This document shows positions 5,120 to 6,406 of a DNA stretch of 6,406 bases, in pieces. Both the position numbers and the translations under genes were made by a program. The notes below the pieces were generated by a model. The model did no database searches. It saw only the letters and a program-made list of their open reading frames with translations, and was not told where the DNA came from. This DNA comes from Candidatus Aenigmatarchaeota archaeon (lineage in GTDB: Archaea > Aenigmatarchaeota > Aenigmatarchaeia > QMZP01 > JACQNV01), in NCBI GenBank assembly GCA_016202865.1, contig JACQNV010000020.1, positions 1-6,406 of the forward strand, read 5' to 3'. How positions within the stretch are numbered: the first letter of the stretch is position 1; each line of letters opens with the position of its first letter.

Positions 5120-5845
5120 ATGGCAGTCCAAATAGACATTCTTCAGCAGGTACTGGAAGTTTTTAGAGTCCAAGAGTTCGCATCGCAATATTCCTCAACC
5201 TTAGATAAGTTTCTCTACTCTATTTTCTTCCCAATGATATTGCTTTTGCTGCTCATATACATCTTGTCTGCGAGAATGTTCCCAAATCACAAAGGCCTTT
5301 CTGTCTTGTTAGGCGTCTCATTCCTAATCTTTATCGTGGTTTATCCGCCAGAATCAGATTACAGCTTATATTCAGCCTTTGCGCCAATTGGACAAGTGTG
5401 GTATGCCTTTGTAATAATAATAGGTGTATTGTGGGTCTTGCTAAGTCACATATTCCCAAGTGATAGGTCAGCTGGCTTTCAGGGCGCAAGATCAGGTCGA
5501 TCTCCAGCTGTTTTGGAGAGAGAAGATGTAAGCGAAGGCTTGATAAAAAAAGCCAAAAAGGCATACGAGAAAACTTCTGGAAAAATAGCAAAGCAGCTTG
5601 AAAGGCAGATAACAACCAACCTAGCTTACATGGAAAACATGATCAATACAAAGCGCGCAGCTGGAAGAAATTCAAAAGAGATTGCAGACCTAATAAAGGA
5701 ATTCAACAATCTCAGAAGTGAAGCGCTTGCGATGATAGCAAGATTAGATAACATGAGTGAGATGGAGAAAGCTTATCTCCAAAGAAACCCAGAGCAATAT
5801 GAATTGGAGGTAAACAGAATAACCCGAGATTTCTCAAGAGCTTAA
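5120..5845 (+). CDS. Membrane protein with three transmembrane segments and helical cytoplasmic tail, 241 aa
   Basis: Three hydrophobic segments are clear: about 31-50 (FLYSIFFPMILLLLLIYILS), 59-76 (GLSVLLGVSFLIFIVVYP) and 92-112 (QVWYAFVIIIGVLWVLLSHIF). The loop after the first is basic (ARMFPNHKG), the second loop is acidic (PPESDYSLY), and the tail after the third is basic. By the positive-inside rule the N-terminus is outside and the C-terminus inside. Residues 1-30 form an amphipathic helix. Residues 133-241 are charged helices (IKKAKKAYEKTSGKIAKQLE, IADLIKEFNNLRSEAL) likely to form coiled coils. The order of an FP-rich first span, a second span after a short basic loop, and a third span resembles uncharacterised archaeal membrane proteins; this is impression, not a family match. 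It probably acts as the membrane anchor of the operon's products. Its function is unknown. Confidence 0.8.
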   Translation: MAVQIDILQQVLEVFRVQEFASQYSSTLDKFLYSIFFPMILLLLLIYILSARMFPNHKGLSVLLGVSFLIFIVVYPPESDYSLYSAFAPIGQVWYAFVIIIGVLWVLLSHIFPSDRSAGFQGARSGRSPAVLEREDVSEGLIKKAKKAYEKTSGKIAKQLERQITTNLAYMENMINTKRAAGRNSKEIADLIKEFNNLRSEALAMIARLDNMSEMEKAYLQRNPEQYELEVNRITRDFSRA

Positions 5846-5874
5846 TTTATGGTCCAAGCAGAATTAATGACAAT

Positions 5875-5884
5875 CGGAATTCCG
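5875..5884. promoter_or_regulatory. 10-bp palindrome upstream of the toxin-antitoxin promoter
   Basis: CGGAATTCCG is a perfect 10-bp palindrome lying 8 bp before the palindromic TATA region at 5892-5901. Toxin-antitoxin operons are commonly autoregulated through palindromes at the promoter, so an operator role is plausible. It is short and does not resemble the palindromes at 2455 and 2525. Confidence 0.3.
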
Positions 5885-5891
5885 TTCTAGG

Positions 5892-5901
5892 GTTTATAAA
5901 C
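5892..5901 (+). promoter_or_regulatory. TATA box of the toxin-antitoxin operon, within a perfect palindrome
   Basis: GTTTATAAAC is a perfect 10-bp palindrome containing the TATA box. TATAAA begins 27 nt before ATG 5922, matching the leaderless spacing seen twice elsewhere in the window and supporting ATG 5922 over the in-frame ATG at 5934. The region upstream (GTTCTAGG) lacks the A-rich BRE of the other promoters, so it may be weaker or depend on other factors. Confidence 0.55.
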
Positions 5902-5921
5902 ATACATGATAAAAGTTATAT

Positions 5922-6182
5922 ATGGGAAGCTTGATGGCACAAAAAGCAGTATCTTCTGCGGTTAAAAGAGAGGTAAACATAGGTAATTTTTTATTGGATA
6001 GGTATAAAGACAGGCTCTCTTATTTTGAACATAGATATAACATAGGCACAAAAGACTTTTTAAAAAAGTTTGAAAGCGGCAAAATGGGGGACGAAGAAGA
6101 CTATTTCGAGTGGTTTGCTGTAGCCCAAGCCCAAAGCCATTGGCAAAGTAAAATAAAAGAGCTAAAGTCACAATCTAACTGA
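5922..6182 (+). CDS. TumA-like antitoxin, 86 aa
   Basis: The core RLSYFEHRYNIGTKDFLKKF (31-50), followed by ESGKMGDEEDYFEWFAV (51-67), matches the pattern I know from antitoxins encoded beside TumE/DUF6516 toxins. That pattern is a helix with L..FE.KY, then a short S/T-x-x-(E/D)-F turn, then a (K/R)FE-G-(E/K)-(L/M)GD-x-x-D-(F/Y)-x-EW segment. The antitoxin is expected to bind and neutralise the toxin made from the next gene, which starts 12 bp downstream. The protein is helical and soluble with no classical HTH, so whether it also represses its promoter is open. ATG 5922 is chosen from the leaderless TATA spacing; a second ATG at 5934 would give 82 aa. The gene-pair context makes the call much stronger than this sequence alone. 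Confidence 0.7.
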   Translation: MGSLMAQKAVSSAVKREVNIGNFLLDRYKDRLSYFEHRYNIGTKDFLKKFESGKMGDEEDYFEWFAVAQAQSHWQSKIKELKSQSN

Positions 6183-6194
6183 AGTAGGTAACTG

Positions 6195-6406
6195 ATGATA
6201 AACTCATATTTTGAGCAAATAGAAAAGCTTCTATCAGGATTCCCCTACATTGTTTCTATTGAATCTAAGTTTGAGGCAATAGATATAGACAGAGGATATT
6301 TCAGTATAAAGATAAAGCTTATAGACCAATCAGAATTATATCTTTTTGAATATGTAGAGATCGTAAATAGTAATTCCATTGTAAGTAAATACAGATACCA
6401 TTGGCA
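6195..6406 (+). CDS. TumE-like toxin (DUF6516 family), 5' part, truncated by window end
   Basis: The first 70 residues are present; the frame is still open at the edge. They show the DUF6516/TumE layout: an N-terminal helix (YFEQIEKLLSGFPYIVSIES), then GYFSIKIKLIDQSELYLFEYVEI (34-56). This resembles the family's strand carrying a D-x-S-x-L-x-x-x-E-Y signature. SIVSKYRYHW (61-70) then resembles the family's v-x-KYsYHwq motif. The conserved C-terminal part, usually containing R-x-D-N-A-P-H-H, lies outside the window. Family members are toxins of two-gene modules whose partner is encoded directly upstream, as here. AGGT (6186-6189) precedes ATG 6195 by 5 nt. Whether the full gene is intact cannot be seen. 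Confidence 0.75.
   Translation, partial: MINSYFEQIEKLLSGFPYIVSIESKFEAIDIDRGYFSIKIKLIDQSELYLFEYVEIVNSNSIVSKYRYHW

Noticed and set aside
5849..5890. 13-codon ORF (ATG to TAG) before the toxin-antitoxin genes
   Set aside because: Too short, no ribosome site, and its end overlaps the promoter palindrome; no evidence of coding.
1..6406. CRISPR array, tRNA, rRNA, insertion sequence or integrase
   Set aside because: No spaced direct repeats, no tRNA-like cloverleaf, no terminal inverted repeats and no recombinase motifs were found on either strand.

Overview
The window looks archaeal. Several genes are preceded by archaeal promoters: an A-rich BRE followed by a TATAAA/TATAAG box. In three cases (upstream of 1280 on -, 2366 on -, and 5922 on +) the box begins 27-28 nt before the ATG, as expected for leaderless transcripts. 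Genes inside the clusters carry Shine-Dalgarno (SD) sequences instead. The composition is AT-rich and nearly all proteins are unfamiliar. This fits the accessory DNA of an uncultivated archaeon; a DPANN-type lineage is a guess from style, not a demonstrated assignment. No rRNA, tRNA, CRISPR array, integrase or transposase is visible.

Left part (1-1280): an unrecognised 318-aa soluble protein on + converges on an unrecognised 97-aa protein on -, with only 7 bp between their stop codons. Next on - (2366-1335) lies a soluble histidine-kinase-like protein. It has a good H-box-like stretch, N box, F box and G2 box, but a degenerate G1 box. No response regulator is seen.

The 239-bp divergent region (2367-2605) is the regulatory centre. 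It carries a promoter for the kinase on -, a promoter for the rightward operon on +, two copies of the palindrome ATAACATTGTTAT whose centres are 72 bp apart, an imperfect tandem repeat, and a second TATA-like box.

Middle part (2606-5845, all +): a compact cluster of unrecognised genes. They encode a 287-aa protein with a possible zincin-like HExxE motif, a 120-aa probably beta-rich protein, a possible 18-aa overlapping micro-ORF, a 72-aa helical protein, a 319-aa protein with a Pro/Asn-rich linker, and a 241-aa protein with three membrane segments and a cytoplasmic helical tail. The first genes are tightly packed and look translationally coupled. The membrane-protein gene sits 46 bp after the fourth and may have its own weak promoter. 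This cluster, with the divergent kinase and paired operators, is the best candidate here for an undescribed system.

Right edge (5922-6406): an apparent two-gene toxin-antitoxin module with its own leaderless promoter. A TumA-like antitoxin is followed by the N-terminal 70 residues of a TumE-like (DUF6516) toxin, cut off by the window end. Its presence supports reading the region as accessory or mobile DNA.
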